DNA from: an uncultured Acidimicrobiales bacterium
Lineage (GTDB): Bacteria > Actinomycetota > Acidimicrobiia > Acidimicrobiales > SZUA-35
DNA length: 64,000 nucleotides
NCBI GenBank assembly: GCA_937997485.1
Contig: CALKTH010000003.1
Location: forward strand, 17,963 to 81,962
Direction of reading: 5' to 3'
Shown here: positions 45,746 through 54,098 of the stretch, piece after piece
Position numbering within the stretch: the stretch's first letter is position 1
Layout of the letters: each line of letters opens with the position of its first letter
The notes under the pieces: model-generated
What the model was told of the DNA's origin: nothing
The model's input: only the letters and a program-made list of their open reading frames with translations
Database searches by the model: none
Program-made: the position numbers and the translations under genes

Positions 45746-46147
45746 ATGAACAAGCGCGACGACTCCGACTTCTCCGACTTCACCGACCGCATCGCCGATG
45801 CAGCGATTCAAGCGGAGTTCGACACAGGTGAGCGCGAAGACACGATCGAAGAGGCTCGAGCCAACGCCCTGGTGCGAGTCGCCCGCATGACGTTTGGTTT
45901 CCTCGTCGTGATCATCGGCATCATCGCGCTGCCACTTCCGGGACCGGGTTGGCTCATCATTGCGGCAGGTTTGACGATCCTTTCCAAAGACGTGGCTTGG
46001 GCTGATCGCTTGCTCCGCTACATCCGCAAGCGAGTACCTGGCGTACCCGAAGACGGCAAGATTCCACGTTCAACGCTGGTCACGATGTTCCTCATCACCG
46101 GCGCGGCCGTGGCCGTCTCCCTCTGGTGGAACTTCGGCCGAGGCTGA
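45746..46147 (+). CDS. PGPGW family small transmembrane protein
   Basis: A 133-residue protein with an acidic cytoplasmic N terminus, a hydrophobic segment containing the signature LPLPGPGWLIIAAGLTIL (residues about 65-82), a basic loop (LLRYIRKRVPG) and a second helix near the end. This is the PGPGW (TIGR02611-like) family of inner-membrane proteins of unknown function. ATG at 45746 has GGAG eight bases upstream. Confidence 0.88.
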   Translation: MNKRDDSDFSDFTDRIADAAIQAEFDTGEREDTIEEARANALVRVARMTFGFLVVIIGIIALPLPGPGWLIIAAGLTILSKDVAWADRLLRYIRKRVPGVPEDGKIPRSTLVTMFLITGAAVAVSLWWNFGRG

Positions 46148-46164
46148 CTCGCACAACGATCCGC

Positions 46165-46221
46165 TGATGGTGAGGGTCAGGCACCCACAGGAGCGTGATG
46201 GTGGGGGTCAGGCACCCACAG
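46165..46221. repeat. second tandem doublet of the hairpin repeat, opposite orientation
   Basis: Two copies of a 26-bp core (46165-46190 and 46196-46221) sit between convergent genes. They match the reverse complement of the doublet at 29249-29320. The first copy has one base change (GAGGG for GGGGG). The stem GTGGGGGTCAGGCACCCAC is intact in the second copy, which ends 2 bp before the HelR stop. Confidence 0.8.
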
Positions 46222-46223
46222 GC

Positions 46224-48404
46224 CTAGAAGAGGCGACCCTCGGGTGGGTCGTGGGGCTCGGGTGCTGTTGGCGCTGCGGTTGGTGGCGCCATGACCGGAG
46301 CCTCCAGGAAGTCTGGCAGTGGCTCGGCATGAAGCAGGGACAGGCGCTTGGTTGAACGAGTGACGGCGACATAGAGGGAACGAGCGCCCTGGGGCTCCTC
46401 CCGCACGATCTGCCCCGGTTCCATCACGATCGTGGTATCGACTTCAAGGCCTTTCACAAGGCTCACCGGCACCACGGTGATGGCGGCATGGAACCCATCG
46501 CGTCGAGCTCGCCCAACAGCAACGCCAGCTGCTTCGAACGCCTCGACCACCGCGTCGTACTCGCTGGTGGCGCAGACCACGGCGAGGTTGCCTGCTCCCA
46601 AGTCCTCCAGCTCGGAACGAGCCCGGTCGATCGTTCCGGCCAGGAGCGCCTCACGAGATGCAACCGCAATGATCTCTGGCTCATCACCGTCGCCGCGAAC
46701 GGCGCTAGGCGGGTCGAGATCCGGCGCAGCCACTCGCAGCACGCGAGCGGCGAGCTCCATGGTCGGGCCAGGAATGCGGTAACCGACGGTGAGTTGGGCT
46801 CGGCGAGCCGGCTTGCGATCGGGAAGGTGATCCAGCACCTCATCCCAGCTGTTGTGGGCCCAGGCTCCGGTGCTCTGTGCGATGTCGCCAACGACGGTCA
46901 TCGAACCGTTGAGCGAACGGCGGGTAAGCATCCGCAACTGCATCGGCGACAAATCTTGCGCTTCGTCGACGACGATGTGGCCGTACGTCCGGACCTCATC
47001 GAGCTCCTTGCGCCGTGGCCGGGGACCGAGCCGTTCGAAGGCCTCATCGAGCACGGGAACGTCGTCCACAGTCCACAGCACTTTCGACGCCTCGTGGTCT
47101 TCGTGCCACGGCCGGAAGAGCGCAGCGCGCTCGTCATCGGTCAGCGACGGCCCAGCGGATGCGAGCAACGCCCTCGATCCGTAGAGGTCGTGGATCAGCA
47201 TGGCCGGCGACAGAACGGGCCACATCCAGTTGAGGGCTTCCCGAATCTCGCTGTGATCCCGAAGATCGTCTCGGACGGCAGCAGGATCTGCACCCTCGGG
47301 GTGCGAGTTGGCCAGCGCGTGGAACACCTCGGTGGTGACGTACTTGCGGGCCGCGTTGTGACCCCGATACCGACGGCGGGCGTCCTTGATGATCCGCTCG
47401 GACTCCTCGGCTCGGAGCCGCAGGTAGCGGGCGCCGAAGCCAACGACGAGATCCTTCTTCAGCGGGCGCTGCCGGTCCGCCACGGCTCGGCGAACCACGT
47501 TCACCATCTTGAGGTCGCCCTTGATCCTGGCTGGACCGGCGGTGTCGCGTCCCTGCACCCGAACGCCGGGAACGAGGTCTGGAAGCACGCTGAGTTCAAC
47601 GCCTGCCTCGCCAAGCGAAGGCAGTACTTGCTCGATGTAGCCGAGGAAGAGCCGGTTCGGCCCCACAACCAGTACGCCCTGTCCCTCGAGTGGGAAGCGG
47701 TGCGTGTAGAGCAGGTACGCGGCGCGATGAAGCGCCACCACGGTTTTGCCGGTTCCGGGACCCCCCTGGACCACCAGGACACCGGGGAGCGGGGCCCGGA
47801 TGATCTCGTCTTGTTCGGCCTGGATCGTGCCAACGATGTCGGAGAGCCGGCCGGTTCGGTTGGTTTCGAGTGCGGCGACGAGCGCACCCTCGCCCCGAAG
47901 CTCACGACCGTTCACCATGACTCGCTGGGAACCCGCAGCGTCGCCAAAGAACTCGTCTTCAAGCCCGAGCAGTTCACGGCCACGAGAGATGAAGTGGCGA
48001 CGTCGGACCAAACCCTGTGGATCTCGCCCGGTCGCCCGAAAGAACGCTTCGGCCACCGGCGCCCGCCAATCAACGATCAGCGGCTCGCGATCAGTATCGG
48101 CCACGGCGACTCGGCCGATGTGATAGCTCCCGGCTCCCGCCTCCTCGGTCTGGTCGATGCGCCCGAAACACAGCGAGCGATCGCCGATATCGAGATCTCC
48201 AAGGCGCCCAGCGATCTGTTCGTTGATGACTTCGCGTTCCCAGCGAGCCTGGTTCGTCCCGCCTTGGCCGACTTCGACCATGGACTGGAGGCGCACCGCC
48301 TCATCGCGGGCGGCTTCGAGGCGCGAAAACGCCCGATCGAGGTGCCGTTGTTCCTGCTCAAGCTCTGGATGCGGTTCAGCCACCAGTTCCCCTCTCCCCC
48401 TCAT
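46224..48404 (-). CDS. helR: HelD/HelR-type ATPase that recycles RNA polymerase
   Basis: A 726-residue UvrD-like superfamily 1 helicase. The N-terminal coiled coil (residues about 10-75, ELEQEQRHLDRAFSRLEAAR) would reach into the RNA polymerase secondary channel. The P-loop is GGPGTGKT (214-221) and later motifs include IVVDEAQDLSPMQL. In actinobacteria this class (HelR) removes stalled polymerase from DNA and can protect it from rifamycins. That activity is known for the family and inferred here. The stop TAG ends 2 bp after a hairpin repeat. Confidence 0.88.
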   Translation of the reverse strand: MRGRGELVAEPHPELEQEQRHLDRAFSRLEAARDEAVRLQSMVEVGQGGTNQARWEREVINEQIAGRLGDLDIGDRSLCFGRIDQTEEAGAGSYHIGRVAVADTDREPLIVDWRAPVAEAFFRATGRDPQGLVRRRHFISRGRELLGLEDEFFGDAAGSQRVMVNGRELRGEGALVAALETNRTGRLSDIVGTIQAEQDEIIRAPLPGVLVVQGGPGTGKTVVALHRAAYLLYTHRFPLEGQGVLVVGPNRLFLGYIEQVLPSLGEAGVELSVLPDLVPGVRVQGRDTAGPARIKGDLKMVNVVRRAVADRQRPLKKDLVVGFGARYLRLRAEESERIIKDARRRYRGHNAARKYVTTEVFHALANSHPEGADPAAVRDDLRDHSEIREALNWMWPVLSPAMLIHDLYGSRALLASAGPSLTDDERAALFRPWHEDHEASKVLWTVDDVPVLDEAFERLGPRPRRKELDEVRTYGHIVVDEAQDLSPMQLRMLTRRSLNGSMTVVGDIAQSTGAWAHNSWDEVLDHLPDRKPARRAQLTVGYRIPGPTMELAARVLRVAAPDLDPPSAVRGDGDEPEIIAVASREALLAGTIDRARSELEDLGAGNLAVVCATSEYDAVVEAFEAAGVAVGRARRDGFHAAITVVPVSLVKGLEVDTTIVMEPGQIVREEPQGARSLYVAVTRSTKRLSLLHAEPLPDFLEAPVMAPPTAAPTAPEPHDPPEGRLF

Positions 48405-48573
48405 TTCTGAGGGGTATCGATGCTATTGGCCAGCGAAATCCTTTCCCCGCTCGAAAGAGAAATCCACGGGTGCCCAGCGCGAAATCGGATTCGCCCGATC
48501 CGACATCATTCGTCGGCGGCCGCGAGAATCTTCGATCGGTTGTTTGCACCCAGTGGCACGCCGAACGTCCACC

Positions 48574-49239
48574 ATGACTCATCCTGCACCTTCTTCACTG
48601 CCCAGCGAGATCGTTACGCCCATCACGGTCGCCATCGCCAACGACTACGAATTGGTCGTACAGGGCGTGGAAACCATGCTGTCCGCCTACCCCGACCGCG
48701 TCCGTGTGACCGAGCTCTCCTTCAGGTCGGCCCCGGTGGACGACGTCGATGTCATCTTGGTCGACACCTTCATGGGTCACGCCTCCACCATTGGCAAGGT
48801 CGATGGCATGGTCCGCTCCGGACAGACCAAGGCCGTGGTCGTGTACACCTGGGATGTCGCCTCGGATCGAATCTCGGCCGCCCGTCTACTCACGCCAGCC
48901 AGCGTGGTCTCGAAAGCAGTGTCGGCCGAGGAACTGGTCGATGCTATTGAGCGGGCCGCGGCCGGGCAGACCGTGATGGTCGGGATCGATGCCGACACCG
49001 AGGTTGCCAGCACACGGGTCAGCACATTCGAGCCGCTGTCGGATCGCGAGGCTGAAGTGGTTGCGCTCATGGCCGAGGGGCAGACCAACAAAGAGATCGC
49101 CAAGGTGTTGTTCGTGTCTACTGACACGGTCAAGACCTATGCAGCGCGGGCGTACGCCAAGCTTGGTGTGCGCAATCGTGCCCAGGCGTCGGCGTGGGCC
49201 ACCGAGCACTCGCTGGGGCGACAAGGCCAGGCGTCCTAG
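48574..49239 (+). CDS. orphan LuxR-family response regulator (first of a paralogous pair)
   Basis: A 221-residue regulator. The receiver domain keeps the phospho-acceptor Asp64 (VILVDTFMG) and a Lys (VVSKAVS), but the acidic pair is Asn23-Asp24 (IANDYELV) instead of Asp-Asp. The C terminus has a LuxR helix-turn-helix (LSDREAEVVALMAEGQTNKEIAKVLFVSTDTVKTYAARAYAKLGVRNRAQA). No kinase is adjacent. It resembles the convergent regulator at 49369-50082, sharing an odd YTW in the switch region. ATG at 48574 is the first start giving a normal receiver N terminus. Confidence 0.87.
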   Translation: MTHPAPSSLPSEIVTPITVAIANDYELVVQGVETMLSAYPDRVRVTELSFRSAPVDDVDVILVDTFMGHASTIGKVDGMVRSGQTKAVVVYTWDVASDRISAARLLTPASVVSKAVSAEELVDAIERAAAGQTVMVGIDADTEVASTRVSTFEPLSDREAEVVALMAEGQTNKEIAKVLFVSTDTVKTYAARAYAKLGVRNRAQASAWATEHSLGRQGQAS

Positions 49240-49368
49240 ACACCGCTGGCCGGCGAACCGTGGAGGCTGACGATCAGCCGATGGCGACCGCCGATCGGAA
49301 CGGCCGCTCCCCACGGACGTCCGATCGCCGATCAGTTCTTGCTCACCCTTCTTGCGAAGGATCGAGAC

Positions 49369-50082
49369 TCAAGCAGTGGACTTGCCGGTGTCCGGCATAC
49401 TGCGCATCATCCCGGACTCGGGTCCCGCGAGACCGAGCTCGACGGCCCGCATCACGGCCTGGGCCCGGGAATTGATACCGAGCTTGCGATACACGCGCTT
49501 GAGATACGTCTTCACGCTGGACTCAGCCAGATACATCGCTCGAGAGATCTCCGAGTTCGAAAGCCCGCTGGCAACGAAGGAGAGCAGTTCAACTTCGCGT
49601 GCGGTCAAGCTGGCATCGCTGGTCTCGAGCCATGTGGGCGACCACACGTGCACTGGGAACTCGTGGACGACACGCTCACCGTTGGCCACACGCTCAATGC
49701 CATCGACAACCTCGAGGGCGGTCGAGGACTTGGCGAGAATGCCTGCCGCGCCGTTGTCGGCGGCTTCCACCGCCATCGCCGGGGAGATCTTCCACGTGTA
49801 GAGCACGACGTGCTTGATCGTGCCGAGAGCGACCGCCTCTTTGACGCGATCGACTCCGGCGCTGGGATGCCCGAAGGCGTCAACGAGTGCGACTTCAGCC
49901 TCGATGGCACTCATCTCTCCGATGGATGTGCCCACGATGTTGATGCGCTTTTCGTACGGCTGAAGCATGGCCACCAGCCCTTCCACCACGAGTTGCACAT
50001 CGTTGATGACAAGCACGTTGACAGGACCGGCGACACGCATACCACCAGTCTGGAGCGACTTGCCGAGGGCCGTGTCGCCCAT
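49369..50082 (-). CDS. orphan LuxR-family response regulator (second of a paralogous pair)
   Basis: A 237-residue regulator with phospho-acceptor Asp68 (EVALVDAFG), Asn27-Asp28 in place of the acidic pair, the sequence YTW and Lys in GILAKSS. The LuxR helix-turn-helix spans LTAREVELLSFVASGLSNSEIS to KLGINSRAQAVMRA. The same unusual acidic pair and YTW as its neighbour show shared ancestry. A TAAAAT box six bases before the ATG at 50082, and no ribosome site, suggest a leaderless transcript. No kinase is adjacent. Confidence 0.87.
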   Translation of the reverse strand: MGDTALGKSLQTGGMRVAGPVNVLVINDVQLVVEGLVAMLQPYEKRINIVGTSIGEMSAIEAEVALVDAFGHPSAGVDRVKEAVALGTIKHVVLYTWKISPAMAVEAADNGAAGILAKSSTALEVVDGIERVANGERVVHEFPVHVWSPTWLETSDASLTAREVELLSFVASGLSNSEISRAMYLAESSVKTYLKRVYRKLGINSRAQAVMRAVELGLAGPESGMMRSMPDTGKSTA

Positions 50083-50088
50083 TTGGGT

Positions 50089-50094
50089 ATTTTA
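50089..50094 (-). promoter_or_regulatory. -10 box for a leaderless response-regulator mRNA
   Basis: On the minus strand TAAAAT lies six bases before the ATG at 50082 and there is no Shine-Dalgarno sequence between them. With the usual spacing the transcript would begin at or within a base of the start codon. No clear -35 box is seen 17 bp upstream. Confidence 0.4.
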
Positions 50095-50167
50095 GTCCTA
50101 AATGGGTTCTCGTTCGACCAACGCCTCCGACGTACCCCTCCGGAGGCTCCACAGGTAGCGTGCGGGC

Positions 50168-51241
50168 GTGTCACAGAACGCAACCCTTGAGCATTCGGCC
50201 TTCCTTCGAGCCACTCGCCAGGAGCCGGGCGACCGGGTCCCGGTGTGGTTCATGCGCCAAGCCGGCCGATCCCTTCCCGAATACAAAGAGGTGCGAGGGC
50301 CGGGCACAATCCTCAACGCCATTCAAGACGCCGAGCGAGCGGCAGAGATCACGCTGCAACCCACCCGGCGCTACGACGTCGATGCGGCGATTCTGTTCTC
50401 GGACATCGTCACCCCAGTCTTCGCCGTGGGTTTCGGCATCGACATCACGCCTGGCGTGGGTCCCACCTGCGAACAGCCATTCCAGTCAGCGGACGACCTC
50501 GGCCGCCTTCGGCCCATGGATCCGGACAACGACCTTTCGTTTCAGACCGAGGCCGTCGAGAAGCTCGTCTCAGAGCTGACCATTCCACTGATCGGCTTCG
50601 CTGGCGGACCCTTCACGCTCGCCTCGTATCTGGTCGAAGGCAAGCCGTCGCGTGACTACGCCAAAGTCAAGGCGCTCATGATGAGCGACCCCGATCTCTG
50701 GCACCGCTTGTGCGACCGTCTGGCAGATCTCGCCATCGGCACCCTGCAGAACCAGGTCGCCGCTGGCGCCTCCGCCGTGCAGCTGTTCGATTCTTGGGCT
50801 GGAGCGCTCCGCCCCGAGCACTACCGGGAGTACGTGCAGCCTCACAGCACCAAGATTTTGGCTGCCATGAAGGACCTCGGTGTGCCTCGCATCCACTTCG
50901 GCATCAACACCGGCGAACTCCTTCCTCAGATCGCGGAAGCTGGCGCGGAAGTCGTTGGCGTCGACTGGCGCACGCCCCTGTCGGCTGCTCGCGAACGAAC
51001 CGGCGGCCACGTTGCCCTCCAGGGCAATCTGGATCCGGCGCTCATTCTCGCTCCGTGGGAGGTCCTCGAGAAAGAAGTGCGCCGCGTCCTGGCCGACAAC
51101 AACGGCCACCCCGGCCACATCTTCAACCTGGGTCACGGCGTTCTGCCGCAAGCCGACCCGGATCAGCTGGCTCGCGTCGTCGATCTTGTCCACGCTGAAG
51201 GGACCGCACGCGGTCCGGTGAGCCAGGGCGCATCCGCTTGA
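50168..51241 (+). CDS. hemE: uroporphyrinogen decarboxylase
   Basis: A 357-residue cytoplasmic enzyme that removes four carboxyl groups from uroporphyrinogen III to give coproporphyrinogen III. The N-terminal signature [15 protein letters not shown] is intact, as are the aspartate region [11 protein letters not shown] and the C-terminal [12 protein letters not shown]. The start is GTG at 50168 ([12 protein letters not shown]). Its stop overlaps the TTG start of hemG. First gene of a four-gene operon. Confidence 0.96.
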   Translation: MSQNATLEHSAFLRATRQEPGDRVPVWFMRQAGRSLPEYKEVRGPGTILNAIQDAERAAEITLQPTRRYDVDAAILFSDIVTPVFAVGFGIDITPGVGPTCEQPFQSADDLGRLRPMDPDNDLSFQTEAVEKLVSELTIPLIGFAGGPFTLASYLVEGKPSRDYAKVKALMMSDPDLWHRLCDRLADLAIGTLQNQVAAGASAVQLFDSWAGALRPEHYREYVQPHSTKILAAMKDLGVPRIHFGINTGELLPQIAEAGAEVVGVDWRTPLSAARERTGGHVALQGNLDPALILAPWEVLEKEVRRVLADNNGHPGHIFNLGHGVLPQADPDQLARVVDLVHAEGTARGPVSQGASA

Positions 51242-52623
51242 GCCCTCGCCCGTCGGTCGCTGTCGTCGGGGGAGGCATCGCCGGCCTCAGTGCGGCGTTC
51301 GACCTCCACCGAGCCGGGTGGCGGGTCTCGGTGTACGAAGCGGCGGATCGGTGGGGCGGAAAGATCTGGTCGTCTCCCGTCGGAGACCGCATGGTCGATG
51401 CCGGGCCCGACACCTTCCTGGCCCGAGTGCCGTGGGGCAAGCAACTGGCCGGGGATCTCGGACTTGCCGCCGAACTCGTTGCGCCAGTTTCTCCTGTGCC
51501 CGCCTACCTGCATCGAGACGGAGCGTTGCGGCCGCTGCCAACGGGCACGGTGCTGGGCGTTCCCACCGATCTGGGTGCACTGGCCGAATCCGGGACGGTC
51601 TCTCCTGCCGGTGTGGAGCGCGCCTCTCAGGAACCGCACCTCCCGCCGACACCACTCTTTCCGGACAACAACGACGTCGAGATCAGCGTTGGCGCCTACT
51701 GCCGGGCCCGACTCGGCGACGAAGTCACCGAGCGCCTGATCGATCCGTTGATCGGCGGCATCAACGCCTCCCACATCGACCGGCTCTCGCTGCGCGATGG
51801 CGCGCCCCAACTCTGGGCGGCCGCCTCGACGCACGACTCGATCATCACCGGCCTGGCTGCGATGCGGCCAAGGGTCGGCGCCACGCTTGGCTCAGCTGGG
51901 ACCAACGAGCCGGTCTTTCTGAGCCTGCCCGAGGGCGGCATCAGCCGGCTGATCAGTCGCCTTGTCGAAGAGCTCGACGAGGCCGATCTGTATCTCGGAC
52001 ACGCCGTGACCGATCTCGAGGATCTCGACACCGATCACATCATCCTGGCCACGCCCGCACCCGTGGCCGCCCGGCTCCTTCGCAATCAGGCTCCGGCCGT
52101 CGCAGCAGAAATGCAGACGATCGGCTACGCCTCAGTCGCCCAAGTCACCGTCGAGCTTCCGCTGGCGTCGGTCAACCCCGTGCTCGATGCGTCTGGCATT
52201 CTGTTTCCCCGCGTGGACGGAAAGATGATGACGGCGGCCACGTGGTTCAGCACCAAGTGGGCTCACTATGCCCGTCCGGATTCCGTCCTGGTGCGGCTGA
52301 CCTCCGGGCGCTTCAACGATGACCGTCCAGCGCAGCTCAGCGATGTGGCGCTCACCCAGCGACTCTTGAACGATCTGCGATCCGTTGTTGAGATCACCGC
52401 GGAGCCCATCGCCACTCGTGTTCACCGATGGAACGAGGCCTTCCCCCAATACGAGCCGGGGCACGGTGCGAAGGTGCAACGGATCGTCGATGGTCTCGCC
52501 GCTGAAGCTCCCGGCCTCCACCTGGTGGGGGCCGCCTATCGCGGCATCGGCATCCCTGCCTGCATCAACGACGGGCGCTCGCTTGCGGCACGCCTCATTG
52601 ATGGAGCAGGTTCGCCGCAATGA
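51238..52623 (+). CDS. hemG: FAD-dependent protoporphyrinogen/coproporphyrinogen oxidase
   Basis: A 461-residue flavoprotein of the HemG/HemY (CgoX) family. The FAD-binding motif GGGIAG is at residues 11-16, followed by the second-strand [13 protein letters not shown]-terminal motif [20 protein letters not shown] closes the FAD site. In actinobacteria this enzyme usually oxidises coproporphyrinogen III in the coproporphyrin branch of heme synthesis, consistent with its position directly after hemE. The start is TTG at 51238, forming TTGA with the hemE stop. Its own stop overlaps the next ATG. Confidence 0.92.
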   Translation: MSPRPSVAVVGGGIAGLSAAFDLHRAGWRVSVYEAADRWGGKIWSSPVGDRMVDAGPDTFLARVPWGKQLAGDLGLAAELVAPVSPVPAYLHRDGALRPLPTGTVLGVPTDLGALAESGTVSPAGVERASQEPHLPPTPLFPDNNDVEISVGAYCRARLGDEVTERLIDPLIGGINASHIDRLSLRDGAPQLWAAASTHDSIITGLAAMRPRVGATLGSAGTNEPVFLSLPEGGISRLISRLVEELDEADLYLGHAVTDLEDLDTDHIILATPAPVAARLLRNQAPAVAAEMQTIGYASVAQVTVELPLASVNPVLDASGILFPRVDGKMMTAATWFSTKWAHYARPDSVLVRLTSGRFNDDRPAQLSDVALTQRLLNDLRSVVEITAEPIATRVHRWNEAFPQYEPGHGAKVQRIVDGLAAEAPGLHLVGAAYRGIGIPACINDGRSLAARLIDGAGSPQ

Positions 52624-54098
52624 GCAGCAAGCCCAGGCTCTCCCGCTTCCCCATCGGCCTGCAGTGCGCGTTGGCCGGGATGCTCATCGCTGGCTCGGTG
52701 CCTCCGTGGGGATGGTGGCCGCTCGCCTTCGCCGGCGTCGCTTTGGTTGACCGGCTGTTGGCGACGGCTCCGACGCCGGGGCGTCGCTTTCGACGCATGT
52801 GGCTCGTTACGGCGTTCTGGCTCTATCCCGCCATGTTGTGGATGGCCGATCTCACGCTGCCGGGCTACCTGATCGCTGGGGGCCTCTTCCCTGCCTACTA
52901 CGGCGTGGCCGCCGCCCTCACCCCCACGGCGGGCCCAGCTCGTCGCATGGTCATGCCGGGCGCCTTCGCCCTCGCCGAGTTGGTCAAGTGGTACGTCCCG
53001 TTCGGCGGTGTTCCGCTGGCCAACCTCGCGCTCAGTCAGGTGAACACACCGCTTGGGCAAACCGCTCGCCTACTCGGGCCGTTGTTGATCATCGTGCTGG
53101 TGGTCGTCGCTGGCCAAGCTGTGGCCGCTCTGCTGGAAGGCGATCGTCGAGCGGCGGGCACCGGACTTGCTGTGGTTGTTGCCTTCACTGCCGCTGCCTA
53201 CCTCCATCCTCGGGCATCTGTGGTGGATGACCTCGACGTGGCCGTCGTGCAGGGCGGTGGACCGACCCAGACACGAGCGTCGGCCGATCAGAATCCGGTC
53301 GTGCTCGCCCGCCACATCGAGGCCACCCGAGCCCTGGATCAGCAGGTCGAGCTCATTCTGTGGCCGGAGAACGTCGTGAACCCGGGACGCTTCCTCAGCT
53401 TGGAGGAGGCGGAAGCGCGCGTTGCCGAGGTGGCAATCGAGAACAACGCGACGCTCCTCCCAGGTTGGTTCTTCGCCGTCAACGACGACACCGCCACGGT
53501 GAACTTCCACACGGCGGTCACACCTGAAGGCGCGACTGTGAGTCGGTACGACAAGGTGCGGATTGTGCCGTTCGGCGAGTACGTGCCGCTGCGGGGGCTC
53601 ATTGAACGTTTCAGTGGCGAGCTTCCCGCTCGAGACGTCATTCCGGGCACGGGCCCTGCAGTGCTCGACACTCCTGTCGGCACGGTTGGTGTGGCCATCT
53701 CGTGGGAGGCGTTCTTCGAACGCCGGTCGCGCGATGCCGTGCGCAACGGCGCCCAGATCCTCACGAACCCGACCAACGGTTCTTCGTTCTGGCTCACCCA
53801 GGTGCACACGCAGCAGGTGGCATCGAACCAGCTCCGAGCGATCGAGAATGACCGCTGGCTTCTCATGGCTGGCCCGACTGGGCTCTCTGCCGTGATCGAT
53901 GCGGATGGCAATCTGTTGCAGCGCACGGGGATCGGCGAGCGCAAGATCTTGATTGACACCGCCGAACTGCGGACCGGACGCACGCTGGCGAGCTCTGTCG
54001 GCATCTGGCCGATTCTGCTCGTCAGCCTGATGGCCATCGCTTTCGGTGCGGTTCAGGTCGCCGGGGAACGCCGGTCTGCTGGTACACACTCGGAATGA
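52620..54098 (+). CDS. lnt: apolipoprotein N-acyltransferase homologue with Ser in place of the catalytic Cys
   Basis: A 492-residue protein with about seven N-terminal transmembrane helices and an extracytoplasmic nitrilase domain. Lnt transfers a third acyl chain to lipoproteins with a Glu-Lys-Cys triad. Here Glu250 (LWPENVV) and Lys312 (RYDKVRIVPFGEYVPLRG) are conserved, but the position of Cys387 of Escherichia coli is Ser361 (VGVAISWEAFFERRSRD). The protein may be slow, use serine, or have lost activity. ATG at 52620 overlaps the hemG stop, and its stop overlaps the next gene (ATGA). Confidence 0.9.
   Translation: MSSKPRLSRFPIGLQCALAGMLIAGSVPPWGWWPLAFAGVALVDRLLATAPTPGRRFRRMWLVTAFWLYPAMLWMADLTLPGYLIAGGLFPAYYGVAAALTPTAGPARRMVMPGAFALAELVKWYVPFGGVPLANLALSQVNTPLGQTARLLGPLLIIVLVVVAGQAVAALLEGDRRAAGTGLAVVVAFTAAAYLHPRASVVDDLDVAVVQGGGPTQTRASADQNPVVLARHIEATRALDQQVELILWPENVVNPGRFLSLEEAEARVAEVAIENNATLLPGWFFAVNDDTATVNFHTAVTPEGATVSRYDKVRIVPFGEYVPLRGLIERFSGELPARDVIPGTGPAVLDTPVGTVGVAISWEAFFERRSRDAVRNGAQILTNPTNGSSFWLTQVHTQQVASNQLRAIENDRWLLMAGPTGLSAVIDADGNLLQRTGIGERKILIDTAELRTGRTLASSVGIWPILLVSLMAIAFGAVQVAGERRSAGTHSE

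Noticed and set aside
49240..49368. Palindromic CCGATCGG-like segments between the two orphan regulators
   Set aside because: Arms do not match exactly over a useful length and there is no T run, so no terminator is claimed.
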